DNA of 64,000 nt from Crocodylus rhombifer (Eukaryota; Chordata; Crocodylia; Crocodylidae), in assembly GCA_038503035.1 (NCBI GenBank), contig JAVSML010020789.1:62001-126000 (forward strand), given 5' to 3'. Below are positions 21,723 to 34,990 of this stretch, piece after piece. The notes under the pieces were generated by a model. The model did not search any database, was not told the origin of the DNA, and saw nothing but the letters and a program-made list of their open reading frames with translations. Position numbers and translations under genes: made by a program. Every line of letters begins with the position of its first letter. Positions within the stretch are counted from its first letter, which is position 1.

Positions 21723-24700
21723 ATTTGCACTTGTGCTATGTCGTATTCCTAGAAACCTCTGTGTGTGAATGGAAATTGGGGCAACCTTCAAGTTATACCA
21801 GAAGCTAACACTGTGTTAAACACAAACCTACAAACTTTCCTTGAGAAACAAGTAGGGAGAAAAGTTGCAGGACTAGGCTTAGGTCAGTTAAAAAGGTAGA
21901 AAAGGAGTCCAGATATGAGCATGCTATAGGAAACCAACCTAGTCTTGCTCCCACTGGTGTTAATGAAAGTTTTGCCACTGTCTTCTATTGTTAGTAGAAT
22001 TGGTCCCAGTAATGCTTGTTACACATGCGAGAATGAGGATCACTACCCAAGTGTACCTGTATGGCCTAATCACACAAAGGCACATGTAAGTCACTTCACT
22101 CAGGTGGGTAGTTCAATGCACAAAAATGTATTATTTCAAAAGCAGTACAAAAGCCAGAACTAATCGCCTTATTACATAAGATAACATAAAAATAAGTATT
22201 AAATCAGTGCTGCCAAAATGAGAGGCTACATTATATTACCTGAATGCCACCATGAACCAGTTTAACTATTTTATTAACGGTTTACACAATTCCTAGAAAT
22301 TTATCACTACAGCTATATATATGTTTTGTTTATGTTGTGTATATATGTTTATTATGTTTTGAACACTGTTTGTGATGTATAAATGATAGTAACGTCATGT
22401 CGTTTTTAGCGTTTAAATTTTATTTTAGCTCTTAGTTGCATCAGCAGTATATTTATAGGCACCTTCCAGTGCTGCCTGCTTTTAAATATTCATCAGACCT
22501 AATATATTTATAGGGGTTCTTAAACTTTTTACAGAATGCATCGTCTTTTAGAACACAGTGTACCTCATGGACCAGCTCCCCTCTTACTAGCAACCTCATG
22601 ACCTCCTTATGGCAATTACATCATCAAAAATGTGTTTTATTACTAACATTGCTTATTTTGAAGCATGACACAGATTTTGAACTACAAAAGGAACCAAGTG
22701 ACCCATTAAGGGTGTGATGATTCAAAGATCTGTTTCACATTTGTTTGGACTTCAAAGGACTTTGGATCAGGCCCTGAAAATTCAAGGAAAAAAAATCAAG
22801 CTATTGAGTATATTTTTAGCTCTCCTTGAATGCCATTTTGTAGCTGGAAATTTAAGACAGCTAGCATCATGTGACCAGCGAGATCTCCACAGACCATCAT
22901 CACTGTTATGAGTCTGGTATAAAAATGTGAATACAAGCATTGTGCAGAACTGCAGTGATCGACAAATCAATGCAAAACTGAAGTATTATAATAATAAAAA
23001 TTTATCGGTACTTATTTTTATATTGCATTTTAGAATCATCCATGCTATTATGTGCAGAATTAGTTATTATGGTATTTTATATCCTAAATATAGATACCAA
23101 TGTCAAATAAATATATATTATTATATATATAAATATAGAATGATTATAAACATTTATCTTTGAATACTTTGCTTTTATTACCATAGTAACATGGCATAGT
23201 TTTCACACTTTTACCAAGAGAAGTATACAAGAGAAGTATGCACTATACAAAGACCTTTCTTTGTTAATTCCTGAATACCACTTGAAAATGAAGTACACAT
23301 CACTGGTTGTATTAATTAATTCCTGGTAGTTCAGCAACTACAGATAATGTTGCCTAGGAAAGTCTGTTTGCTGAATTACAGCTACCGAATATAAAAAACC
23401 CTAAACTTTTCCAGCATATTTTGTTCCTGTTCAAATCCTTTGTTATCAAAGTACAAGCTGAAAAACCTTCTGCCATTTCTACAAACAGTTGCAATACAGA
23501 CTAGACTTCTATATAGCAAACTCAGACTTATATAGAATTGTTTATTAAAAGGATACACTGACTTAAAATCCCAAACAGAAATCACTATTCAATTCGGAAT
23601 TCATTACATAAAGAATCTTTAACATTTTCTTACCTAGAAATGTTTTTTTTAAAAGGTATTAAAGGCACCCATTTTTAACCCAATGTACTTTTTTATTTAT
23701 TTTTACTAGGAGATGTACAAGTAAAAATCTTACTAAATATGCCATGAGATACAACTATATGATATAAATCTGCATTTATCTACAAATGAAATAAAACAGT
23801 AAATAAGACAGTCTTATGTAATTAAGTAGAAGTACTGCTTACCCCTTATTTCCTTTGAAAAAAATATTCTTTGAAGACAAAATAGACCTGCTTATGGAAT
23901 AAAAAACAAAATTGAGGCATATAACTTAAACACGTACTAATACCAGACACAAATATCTCCATAAGGAATGATTTTTTCTAGCCTTCTGTTCCTCTCTCCC
24001 ACTCTTCCGTGTAGTTATTCTACTGAAAGAACTCAATCTGAAAATGCACTTTAGAATATTTTCCTGTATCTTAGCTGTAGGAACCAGCATACTGCATAAT
24101 GCTACTTACTGTTCCAGAAGTCCTGTGTCTTGCTATAAAACAAGTACACTGGGCATTTCCCAAGTGAAGATTTGTTACCAGAACAGCTTCTCAAAATGGC
24201 ATAATGAGAGCAGGTTCTGACGAAGCATCATGTTTCCCAGCTTGTTAGAAAAAAAGTTGTTACTTTCCGCCAGAGATTTCCAATGATCAGCACATGTTGA
24301 CAGAGCATGTATATATATAATAACAGTATATTTGCTGAATGGCGTATGTGGGGTCAGGGGGGAGGGAATCCTGTTAGTGCTAAAAACAGTTGTTTTCTGA
24401 CTATGGCTATTGTGTACATTTTAAAACTGAATACTTGTTACATAATACAACCAGGACCAGCGACGCCAGGTAAGATTTCTATCTTAAAAACAGGTAAGTA
24501 TTCAAATAAGGCACAAAACCCATATTGAATTAATCTACAGATGTATCACTATTGTTTTAGTAGTGTGGCTTCTCTGTCTTAATACTTATTTGCTGCAGTC
24601 TTTGTGCCTAAGTAAACAATGTAAATGAATTAGTAACATAGTACCCTCCAATAACTGGGAGTTAACAAAATCATGGAGAAGTAATGACATACTTAAACAA

Positions 24701-26043
24701 ACATACAACACATACAATTGTAAAAATGCTTAACAGAGCAGGTACATTTTTTCTGTGCTTCCAAAGTTAAAGATAACAAAGATGAGCCATATACTGAGAC
24801 ATTTTTGCTCCAGTGTGATATTGATCCGATGCCAGACATGCTGACACACGATGGGCACACAGTCAGCCTTGGTAAATTAGGTAAATTAGAGATCATTTGA
24901 TGGTATTCTATTGTTGCTGTTGTAATCAGTAATTTTCACTGGTAATGGTGCTTCGTGATGAAGTACGGTTCTCACAGGATAATTGTGAAAGGTATCGAAA
25001 GATTCAGGATGCAGCATCTGGTTTTAAAAGCTCTTCAGATTCAAATTGGCATTTTACTTTTATCTTGAAAATTTATTAGAGATTCAGATCATGCCGGTTT
25101 AAATGGAAAGGTGAAAGCAGGGTAATTTCATTCTATGAATTATTCAGTTTCAGACTGGTGAAATTGCCATCCATGAACTGATTCTCTGACAGTCTCTTTT
25201 GCAGAACCTCCATTACGCTTGTCATTTTTATTTCTTTATCTACAATCTCGCTCAGATACTGAGCTTGTCCCTTAGGGCTGTGCTTCACAAACCAAGTATT
25301 TCAAATTGGCAATAACCTAAATGTGTTGCTGTCTCAAATCGCAGTCTCCACAGGCTGTCTTTTCCAAATCATTAAAAACCACATCCACGATGATGTCTGT
25401 TAGGTTCTTCAATTAGATGAATTAAAAAAAGGCAGAAAAGAAAAAAGGAGGGCATCATATCAAACAAGAATTATGTTCCTGTAACAGCCCAGAAAATAGT
25501 GATGGTTTGTGCTTGCTCCTTTGTTGTCAGTGTAGTTGCATAGCATCACGCAGAAAGAAACAACTGTTAAAGCAAGCTGACTTGGTGCCCCGATTTCCAG
25601 CAAAAGCAGATAAGGACTGCATTAGAGACAAACTAATCCACACAAATATACACTTAGAGACCGAGCACAATTAGTAGCTGCTTACAGGAACGAAAAAAAA
25701 GAAAAGAAGAAGCAATTGGATAACCAAAAGTGGAGTGTTTCATTCTCACAGGCTCCAACTGATAAAAATTGCAATCCCAGAGACTCTCCACTTGATGGCT
25801 GGTTGTGTCATTGCTAGCCGACTGCTGCCCCGTATCCAGAAAGATTGGGATTGATTTAGGTCAGCGAGTCTGGTTTCTTGTTTGAGCTTTGCTCTAACTG
25901 ATGTAAGAACCTGCGGCAATCTATATTACCAATATTTATATGTGAGCCTGGGATATTTAAACAGCTTCGCCAGTGGAGTGGCTGCAAAGGCCCCAGTCAG
26001 ACAGACAGTGACAAGTACCATCTCCTTTGTCTTATTCTTGCAG
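21723..26043. other. Unique AT-rich sequence
   Basis: A long stretch with few repeats. Very AT-rich parts occur at 22300-22350 and 22980-23160. From about 24900 to 26440 base composition is more even and transposon signatures are absent, so this part is the best place in the window to look for conserved non-coding or exonic sequence. Confidence 0.4.
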
Positions 26044-26218
26044 CTATATCATCGTGCCATACAAAACTATAAGTATACAAAGTGGGAACCCAGCCGTTCT
26101 TCATCAGAGGCAATTTGGGTACAAGGCTTCAAGCAATTACTGCTCAGCTGGAAAACGCTGCAAAGTTAGAAGCCACCATGCACGTCCAGGCTGTATGTCT
26201 GCTCCTATGCTAACACAG
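26044..26218 (+). other. Weak candidate exon (non-coding or 5'UTR)
   Basis: A pyrimidine tract ending TTATTCTTGCAG precedes this 175-bp block and ACAG/GTACAC follows, which fits a splice acceptor and donor. Inside, a strong start context (GCCACCATG, ATG at 26178) opens only an 11-codon frame (MHVQAVCLLLC) ending at TAA 26211. A longer frame in another phase (26027-26437) runs through the donor and has a hydrophobic stretch (VALCLVLCVCFAAL) but no recognisable domain. Splice-like motifs of this quality arise often by chance. Confidence 0.15.
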
Positions 26219-26941
26219 GTACACTGTCCTCATATAAAAAGCCAGAAGAGCAAAACCCCCCAAAAAAAAATCTGTGTTGCTTTGTGCCTGGTTCTATGCG
26301 TCTGCTTTGCCGCACTGCGACTAGAAAACTGCAGCACTAAGAGCTCTGGCAGTTGCGATAATGTAGAAAGCAGCAGCTCTGTGACACAGCAGTCAGCTGA
26401 CTCGCAGTGTTATCATTCAATGTCCTTTATAGAATAAGGCCAGTTTCTAAGGTAGCACCAGAAAGATGACCTCACTTACAAAATTTGGACTAGAAAGACT
26501 AACAACTGCCCTCAGATCCACCTGCAAGTGATTTTTGTTTTGTGACATTTCCCATCTAAATATTTTTCAGCTGGATCATAGAGCTCTTCAGTGTTTTCTT
26601 CCTCTTTACGAAACAGCAGTCATTTATTTGCTAGTTATCTTTTTGCCCTCAAAATAGTTAGTATGATAAATTATTGTTGCTGTTACTGAAGTACAGTTAG
26701 GTAAAAGAGCTAAAGTGTTTTCAGTATAAGCCACGTGTTTCAAAAAAAACCCCAAGATTTTTCTATAAAAGTAACCTGTGAGAATATAGAATATATCTTC
26801 AGAAGCTAGATTGTTTGGGGGTGAGTACATTATACATACAAGCCTAGGTTTGCAAAGGGATGTGCCTGAAGTTAGACTGCTACCACCTTATCTTGCTATC
26901 TAAATAAGTGACCTGATCTTCATTGAGAGGCAAGGATTTCT

Positions 26942-27008
26942 TAAGGTGATATCTTTTATTGGACCAGCTGCATAGTTGGGATAGTTAGATAAGTTCTGAA
27001 TGCAAGAC
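26942..27008 (-). repeat. Fragment of an interspersed repeat shared with 47775
   Basis: GGTGATATCTTTTATTGGAC here is matched in reverse complement at 47782-47806 (GTCTAATAAAAGATATCAC) with few differences. It is followed by CATAGTTGGGATAGTTAGA. I recall this motif as the end of a common sauropsid repeat, but cannot name the family. Confidence 0.5.
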
Positions 27009-27488
27009 ATTAGTACTAATCACTGCAACGCCCAATTAAAGTCATTGGAAGCGATTGGTGGCTTACTACTTTTCAGATTCAGGCCGCTTACTTAGGATCT
27101 TAGTGAAGACTTGGGAAGGCAAGAGGAAGAGGGATTCAAAGTTACAAATGGCAATTAGATGGCTAACTTCCATTCAAAGTCAGTAGGAACCCAGTATTTA
27201 ATTACCATTTGTGCCTTTGAAAATCTCCCTTGATGACTTTAACTTTAGGCATACTACTCTGAAGACCATGTCCACATATAATTGTGCATAAATTTTACTG
27301 AAAGCTTTGCCAATATGATTAGAAGTATCATTTTAGCACAATTAACTAGTCAGATGTCCTGAAGCAATAATGAAGTCATAAAAAAAAGACCTTTATATTA
27401 TACAGACTAGATTCAGCCTCGGTCACATCAGGTTCAACTTCCATTGATTGCGGTTAAGCTGCAGGCCTAAACTAAAAGTTGTCCCAAT

Positions 27489-27761
27489 GGGTGCCTGTAC
27501 AGCATGTAATTACAGCGTGTCAGAGCAGACTTGATTAATCGAGTCTGCTGGGGTGTGCTAATTAATGCGCTCCACTTGACCTCCCCATCTCATGTATCAG
27601 TGTCACTGTGCTTCAAAATGGTGGCAGGGGTACTTTAGTTAAAACTCATTCAATGAGCTTAGTTAAAGTGCTCCCGCTGCCATTTTGAAGTGTGAGGATG
27701 TTGATAGAGACGCTTCCAAAGCACCCCCTTCCACACTCCCAGAGCATGTATAAAAACACCC
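27489..27761. mobile_element. Palindromic MITE, 273 bp
   Basis: Ends GGGTGCCTGTACAGCATG (left) and GGGTGTTTTTATACATGC (right, reverse complement). Its centre is a strong foldback: CTTCAAAATGGTGGCAGGGG at 27611 pairs with the block ending CCGCTGCCATTTTGAAG at 27690. Flanking triplets AAT and TAT differ by one base, so a 3-bp target duplication is possible. No coding capacity. Confidence 0.55.
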
Positions 27762-30326
27762 TATGTTCATACTGTATAGTGTGTACTTCAGTGAACCACT
27801 GACATCAATGAAAAGTACTTATAAGGTGTTACCCTGGGGTTTAACAACACTGAAATGAGCCAGCAATCATTATAAACTAGGTTGGTATTCATTGTAATAG
27901 CTATAATCATACTGAATTAGTGCTGTACTTAAGTGGATGCAATATAGAATTCTACAGGAGTTCTATTATGAGTTAGTAATTTCCAACAAGGACTAAATAA
28001 ACTGTATTGAAGTAACAAGAGGAAAGGATCTACTGCAACCTTAAGCTACAGCTTCATGTTGGGTGAGGTACAGAGGAAAAAGCTTCCACGGGAGCTATGC
28101 ACGTCCCTCTGCCTAATCTGCTATAGTATGGTATTCCAATTGGAGCTCAGATCCAGGAGTTAGAGACTGCAAAGTCCTTTTTCAGAAGTTGTACCAGAAA
28201 ATATTCAGAGGATTTCCTCAGATGCCCTTGATGCCAGCCCTGCCAAAAAAAGTAAAGTTCAAGGGCCTCCTTTTCTTTTGGATTCCTGGTGTAGAATTTC
28301 CTGATTCTCTTAGGCATCCAAGTGTGTTGGATTTTTACATGCTGAACAATGTCTTCAGACAACTGTGTACTTCAATTGTGCGTTATAGGCCACTTCAATC
28401 CATACAGTACCATTAGGTGACAGGGTACAGTTTCTCTTCTATCATTGGGACAGAGGGAGAAAAAAAGAACTCTTTTTCTCTTCTACTACAGCCACAGGAG
28501 CTGAAGAATTCCCAAACCTTTCCCCTATCTTGCTGTTTTATTTGGGTTAGAGGACAAACAGGACATCCTCTTGCCTGAAGACTCCTTTGGGATGGAAAAT
28601 AATTACCAAAGGTTGGTGGGAGGGTGAAGGAAGCCAGCTGGCCCTGAGAATGGCACAATGAAGAGGCAGACCCTAGGGTCTCCAGAAGTGTGAACTACAG
28701 GATTGTGCAAATACCACTGACCTAAATTTAGGAACATTTTGAATCCTAAACTGGATTTTGGATCTCCTATGGACCTTTCAGTCAGCCCCAAATTCAGTTG
28801 TTTTTTTTTAAACTAAAAGATAATAAGATTTCCAGTTATGTGCATGTTGCTTCTAAACCAGACATTTATATAAAAAAACACAACTTAGCAGTCTCAAAAT
28901 ATTTTCATAGAAGAAACACAGATCCCACTCTTCATTAGTTCCTGGCTACATGTGTATGTGTGTACATATTATATTTAAAAGATAAAAAATTATTAATATA
29001 CACCTTGGTGTGTAACTAAAATATTGCAAGTTTTGAATTGGTTGACCACTTAGTGACTAAGAGAACAGAACAGAATAAAATCAACTTTTAAACAAAATCA
29101 GAAAATTCCATCCGCGCTCACATCTTCTATGCCAAGTTTTAATCCAAACACAATTTGAAACAGCTGAAATATTAAACAGAAAACCTAAGGGACCAATGAT
29201 GATTAAGTAAAGGCTCTGACAAGCTCTTAACTGTAGTGCTGCTGACAGGATGCTGCTGCACTACAACTTTTTTTTAAGGCATCACTAAAATAATTTCCTT
29301 ATGTTAAATGTTGAACCCAAAGCACTTTGCAGGTCTTTCTGATGTTGCCATCTTCTCCCCCAAGAAGAATGCATGCTCTCACTGTAACTGAGCTTTTGAT
29401 CTGCCATGATTTTGAAAGGTTAAAATTCTTTTTTTTTCCAATTGGGAGCAGTAACTGGACAAACTAAGGAAAACATCAGAAAAACCTAATTTGGAGCTAT
29501 TAAAAGTGTAAAAGAAAAATGTTCAGAGTTTTTTCTGCAAATTGTTAAGGCTGTTGAATTTATATTATGTTCTGGATACTTTCTTCTGTTTATCTAGTTG
29601 CTGAAGTCAATGACCAATTCATGCATTTAGTAAAGGCCAAGATGGTCAGTATGGCCATCTAGTTTTGCCCATCTCACATTCTTTATCACACCTTGCTTTT
29701 TCACTTTTTATTCCTACCCAGAATATTTTTTCACCATTCTTTATACCAATGCAGTTTCTCAGCAGTGCCGCCTCTGGGCCCAAACTGAAGCAAAAAGAAG
29801 AGCTGGATGTTCCCATAGATTATTCCATGGTCAATTATACCAAATTTATCAAATGCCATATCAAATTAGGGTCAAATATCATAATTCCTTATTTTCCCTC
29901 TATGTTTTGAGTGAATACTGCTTACAGTTTAATCCCTTCCAAAAAAAGCCACATAAGTTGCGGCATATTGTGGTAAGTACTAAGCATGTCAGAGAAATTA
30001 TAGAAACTGCCAGCAATGAGGTGCCATAAAAAATAAGACACAACTCATGGGCCTTTCCCTTTACATACAATATGCCATATAAAAATGCTATAACAATTTG
30101 GATTGGCAATTACCATTCTACTCAGTGTTTTATGTATAGTAACATTTTATTTATGTGATTAACAACTTGCTTTATTTGTACTTTATTTAAAATTACAAAA
30201 GTTATCCTCTTATAATTACCAAAGATGGAAAAAAAGTATTACGGATTAATGTAATGCTTTCATTATTTCATAAACTGAAGGCCCCAGATTCAAATGAGAT
30301 ACCAGTTTTCATATTTAGGTCTCTGT
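27762..30326. other. Unique sequence
   Basis: No gene or classified repeat seen. Runs of T at 28800-28809 and 29427-29437 are unremarkable. Confidence 0.45.
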
Positions 30327-30579
30327 GGCCATGTCTACTCAAGACACTGTGTAGCAGCCTGATACTACTGTGCAGTAGCCTCACATGGCAAAAACAATGA
30401 TGCAACGCTACGGCGCAGTAGTATTAGGTTACTGTACCATAGCATCACTAAAAAAGTGTTTGTCACCACTACTGCGCAGTAACTCAGGTTACTGAGGAGT
30501 CATTTACTACTTGCTCATACAAGTACTAAATAAATGTGCAATAATGACTGTGCAGTCAACATCTCGTGTAGACGTGGCC
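30327..30579. mobile_element. MITE with GTCTAC termini, 253 bp
   Basis: Terminal inverted repeats GGCCATGTCTACTCAAGA (left) and GGCCACGTCTACACGAGA (right, reverse complement), 15 of 18 matching. The interior repeats TACTGCGCAGTA and TTACTG motifs in both orientations. Flanking triplets TGT and TGC suggest a decayed 3-bp target duplication; the element at 16751 has TGT on both sides. Confidence 0.65.
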
Positions 30580-31052
30580 TGCATCAGTTATAAACATACA
30601 TAAGAGCATGCATCTGTAAGCAGCTCCTATTGAATATACAGCTGCAGAAGTAAAATGTTATTCTGTTCTCTTTTTCCTTATCTCTGAAGTAACTTACACA
30701 CAACCAGTTAGTCGGCATAAAATTATTTCAGAAGTAATAACACACAGAAATGATCAGTGGGTTCAGAAATGATCAGTAGTCTCTTTCACCTCTGTCAGAC
30801 TTACTACGTTTTAGATGGGCTAGAGTGTGGAAGTCTAATTCTCTCCTTAAATCTCAATTCCTATTTGATATTGCCATTCTTATGTACTCTTGGAGTCTTA
30901 ACTCAGAATTTAGTTAGTTTTTAAAAACATTCCTGCTGAGGGAAGGAGTAAGGGGTTCAGGATTTACTTACTTTATATATAAGCATGAAGCCTATAGGAA
31001 ATGCAGGAAGCGCTGACAGACAATAATGAAGCGCACTCTCCACACCATACCC

Positions 31053-31239
31053 CAGGGGCGGGCAATTATTTTGGGCAGAGGGCCGCTTACTGAGTTTTGG
31101 CAAGCCATCAAGGGCCGCATGACAGGCAGCCAGGGGCAGATAAATATTAATTTTCTAAAACTTTTAGGGGCCCTGCAGGCCAGATAGAATGGCCTGGCAG
31201 GCCGCATCCAGCCACCGGGCCACATTTTGCCCATCCCTG
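31053..31239. mobile_element. hAT-type MITE, 187 bp, with 8-bp target duplication
   Basis: Left end CAGGGGCGGGCAATTATTTT, right end (reverse complement) CAGGGATGGGCAAAATGTGG. The octamers outside are CCATACCC (31045-31052) and CCCTACCC (31240-31247), matching at 7 of 8 positions. Eight-base duplications and CAGGG termini together identify a hAT element. Too short to encode anything. Confidence 0.8.
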
Positions 31240-31611
31240 CCCTACCCTCAATCCAAGTTTTAAGCAGTTTTTACAATGTGCTAGAGAGGACAGGGGTGTT
31301 CTAATTGTGATGTAAAAGTGACAATCCATATTTAGATCTACTCACTTTATTTGGGTTTAAAGAGTAATATAAATATGAGTTAAGGAAGCAATGGAGCTTC
31401 ACTGAAATTACATTTTTTAAACTAAAATACAATGACTCTATTTTAAACAAAATATTAATTCAGTAGAAATTCCAGGTCGGAATTTATGGTTTTGTGATCA
31501 ACTCAGAACTGTAAGTAATAGTTTCAAAATAGGCAACACAGACACTAATGTAGAATAAACAAAATGATACTGTAATAGTGCTCCTCAACTGTCTGCCAAT
31601 TTTGCAGGGAA

Positions 31612-32476
31612 TCATATCATAGAATCATAGAAGTAGGGTCGGAAGGCACCTTGTAGATCTTCAAGTCTGACCCCCCCATCCTGCGTGGGAGAAAAGACTG
31701 GACTCAAATAAGTCCAGCCAGGCAGTCATCAAGCCTCTTCTTAAAGATCCCCAGGGTAGGAGCCAGCACCACTTCCCTAGGAAGTTGGTTCCAGATCCTA
31801 GCCGCCCTGACTGTGAAGTAGTTCTTGCGGATGTCTAATCTAAACCTACTCTTTAATAATTTGTGTCCATTGTTCCCTGTCATGCCAGGGGAAACTGACT
31901 CCCCTAAACCCTTCTGGTCCCCCCTAGTGAGTTTATAGACAGTCACCAGGTCCCCCCTCAGCCTTCTCTTGTGAAGGCTGAACAGGTTTAGGTCCCGCAG
32001 TCTTTCATTGTAGGGTCTGCCCTGTAGTCCCTGGATCATGCGGGTGGCCCTCCTCTGGACCCTTTCAATGTTGTCCACATCCCTCCTGAAGTGGGGCGCA
32101 CAGAACTGGACACAGTACTCCAGCTGTGGCCTGACCAGCGTTGCACAGAGGGGGAGGATCACCTCCCTGGCTCTACTTGAGATGCACCTGTGGATGCACA
32201 ACAAGGTCCGGTTAGCCCTTCCAACCGTGACCTCGCATTGTCGGCCCATGTTCATCTTGGAGTCAATAATGACTCCAAGATCCCTTTCCACCTCCGTGCT
32301 CTCAAGAAGGGAGTTTCCCATTCTATAAGTGTGCTGCTGGTTTCTACTGCCTAAGTGCAGCACCCTGCACTTGTCAGATTGAAACGCATCCTGTTTATGT
32401 CAGCCCACTCCTGTAACCTATCCAGGTCTTGTTGCAGTCTTACCCTCCCTACTAGCGTGCTCACCTCACCACGGAA
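31612..32476 (-). mobile_element. CR1: 5'-truncated CR1 LINE
   Basis: The 3' tail (TCATAGAATCATAG) is at the low-coordinate end. The minus strand encodes the end of the reverse transcriptase: CTLVRPQLEYCVQF-type text, RVQRRATRM, RPYNERLRDLNLFSLHKRRL, then FRLDIRKNYF and stop at 31704. A one-base deletion around 32360-32376 shifts the frame between MRFN and MLHLGSRNQQ. The copy starts in the segment just after the FADD box (EVSTLVGRVRLQQDLDRL). It supplies the residues that are missing at the N gap of the longer CR1. Confidence 0.9.
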
Positions 32477-33714
32477 GCTGAATGCTGAACTAGAAAGCTT
32501 GCATGGTAAGATAATAAACCATGGATCCTGGAGTATGTGGAAAGAATTAACTGTGTGATTTTTAAGGAAAAAATTGGGAAAGCGGAGTCCTATAAAAATC
32601 CATCTAGTCATCAGTTCCAAAGAAATTAGTACTTTTGAAAGAATTGCTTTCAATATAATGATTTTCTTCACATTGTTCATTATTCATATCATGACTAATA
32701 CAAACCATAACAAACATCATAAAGCATAAATAAACACGCTATATTACCCAAGCAACAAACTGAAGTATTAAAGCACTTGTTCCAGTATAAACTGTTTTCA
32801 TAGCATCTGCTAATATTGATCTTCTGTAAAGCTTAATCCCCCCATCATATTGAATTGTAAGCCTTGTACAAAGAAATCAACATTATTTATTTTTTAGTAT
32901 TATTTTAAATACATCACATACAGTTTTTTTTTCAAATTCATTCTAATCCATTATGCCTTATCCCTACAGTCTCTACTGTAAACAGAAATAAGGGGTATGG
33001 CAGAAACAGGAAAGAGTATAGGTAAAGCTGAGTCTACAATCTTACAAATTCAACGTGGCCAAATAAACATATTTTTATAATAATGTCATGGCTTGTGCTA
33101 AGAATTTGCAAAGGTTAGTTCTGGAGCAGAGCAATTTAAAAATATGTGCTCTTTGCAACAAAAATTCATCATTTAAATGATGAATCAGCATAATGCATGT
33201 AATATTCTTTTGTCTGTTAGTGTAACTGAAGAGAACAATTACTGAAGGTATGTTAATATACTTTAAAAATTATATTAATAAATTATATTAATATACTTTA
33301 AAAATGTAGTATTTTCTAACACTTTGAGTTGTGTATTCCTTACCTTTGGCTTAGTTTGCGCAATAAAAATATACTGCTTAGTTTCAGTTTCTGGATTTAA
33401 CTTTCTGTCATTTTAGAATAATGATGATGGCACCCGTAATGCATTTGAGGTTTGCTGTTTATTTTGCTGAGGATGTTGTAATAAAATCATGCAGGATTAA
33501 CCGAATAACTCAATTAACTTACTCAAGTTGAGTTACAGGTTGTTGAGTTACAGGTCACTAATAACACTATTCTGTTTTACAATGGTACCTGACTCAGAGT
33601 CCAGTTGTGGTACCTCTACTCATAGTAGCTAATACTGCAGGTGTCTAAGGAAGAGAAATGGTATAAACTTGTGGAGTACTCAGTTTGAGTTTGGGCCTCA
33701 TAATCACTCTTCAG
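32477..33714. other. Unique AT-rich sequence with a small tandem duplication
   Basis: TTAATATACTTTAAAAAT occurs twice close together at 33252-33306, and TTGAGTTACAGGT twice at 33528-33556. No gene recognised. Confidence 0.5.
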
Positions 33715-34173
33715 GGCTAAGTACAGGCAGGCAAAAAGCCCAAGGCTGAATCAATTCAATCTTCATAGATTAATCTAAACTGTATAGATTGAACTGATAG
33801 GCATTCATTTTTTATTCTGGAAATCCAGGCACATGCCTGTAGTGGCCCAGGCCAGAAGGCACCAGGTGCTAGAGCATGCCTCCCTGCTCAGCTGTAGCAG
33901 ACAGGTTGGGCTAAGGGTAGCCCGGCCACCCTACGAGTAGGGGCTTGCAGGGGAGGTGTAAAGCATCCTCGGATGCTGTGGGACTGAGTTAATTTGAATC
34001 TGGAGGGGATCTGGAACAGAAGTTCAATAAAATGATTTAATCTAAGTCTGATACTACATCCATCCAGGTTTATCTTTAACTGGTTTCAGCCATTTTGAAA
34101 GCAGTTTATGTGCACTGAATTGCTGTTGTGTTCCAGATTTGAACCAGTTTATGTGTAATTTCTGTCCCTAGCC
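33715..34173 (-). mobile_element. Short copy of the GGCTAGGGAC element, 459 bp
   Basis: The left end (GGCTAAGTACAGGCAGGCAA) matches the reverse complement of the right end of the 6617-13144 element, including AAAAAGC and TGAATCAATTCAAT. The right end (AACCAGTTTATGTGTAATTT to TCCCTAGCC) matches the reverse complement of its left end. So it is the same family, inverted and with most of the GC-rich interior deleted. Flanking triplets CAG and TAG differ by one base. Confidence 0.65.
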
Positions 34174-34990
34174 TAGATGTGCATTGGAGGTAAACTGTTT
34201 TCACTGATTTTGTTTTTAATGTGGTACATTTAATGGTCAAGAAGGAGGAAATAGGCTTCATAAATATTCTCCCCTCCTCCCCACTCCCCTCAACCCCTGC
34301 TCAAAAGAAGATAAATGCACAACCTTTGTAAGAAAAACTTGCAATAATTTTTTTTGGCACAGCTGAGAAATTGCTTCAAATAATGATATCAAATACCCAA
34401 ATGGAGCCATACAGCTCTTTCACTTTTGTAGAAGGTGATTGTGCATATACAGACTACTTCAACAGCTCAGGGTAATATTTTCATTTACAGGTCACTAATA
34501 ACCATGCAATTATACCTTAATAAGTACATGGCAATTACCATGTACTGACATAGCAAGTACATGCCTAGCAAATTACATGGAAATTGCACTTGAGGCAACC
34601 ATGCAACTGAAATATAACCAAGATGTATTGTGCAATTTCTAGATCTTTTGGCACACTAATTTACAAGAAATGCAAAAATGAATTACAGTTATATGCAAGC
34701 AACTGAAGGGTAATTACCCAGTATTTTGAATCCATTCATAGATGTTTATGCATGCCCAGTCTATGCAGACACAAATTTCAGCACTCACATGGGGTGCTTG
34801 TACACGTGATGGGGTTTAATCCTCATTAAATTAAATAGGTTTATTAAAGTTAAAATGATTTATTTTAAATTAATGCGTCAAGGTTTACAGGCGACAGTAT
34901 GCAATTCACAGTAAATTACAACAGGGGAAGCTGTAACACATAACAATCCACCCTGCTAGTCATTTTGATACTCAATTATAGCAGGGGGAG
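34174..34990. other. AT-rich sequence, possible transposon terminus at 34794
   Basis: GGGGTGCTTGTACACGTGAT at 34794 resembles the GGGTGC termini of the MITEs at 27489 and 50152. I did not find its inverted partner, so the outer limits of whatever element starts here, possibly the Harbinger copy further right, are unknown. Confidence 0.3.

Noticed and set aside
26178..26213. Short signal-peptide-like frame (MHVQAVCLLLC) as a secreted peptide gene
   Set aside because: It stops after 11 codons within the same putative exon, so it cannot encode a processed secreted protein.
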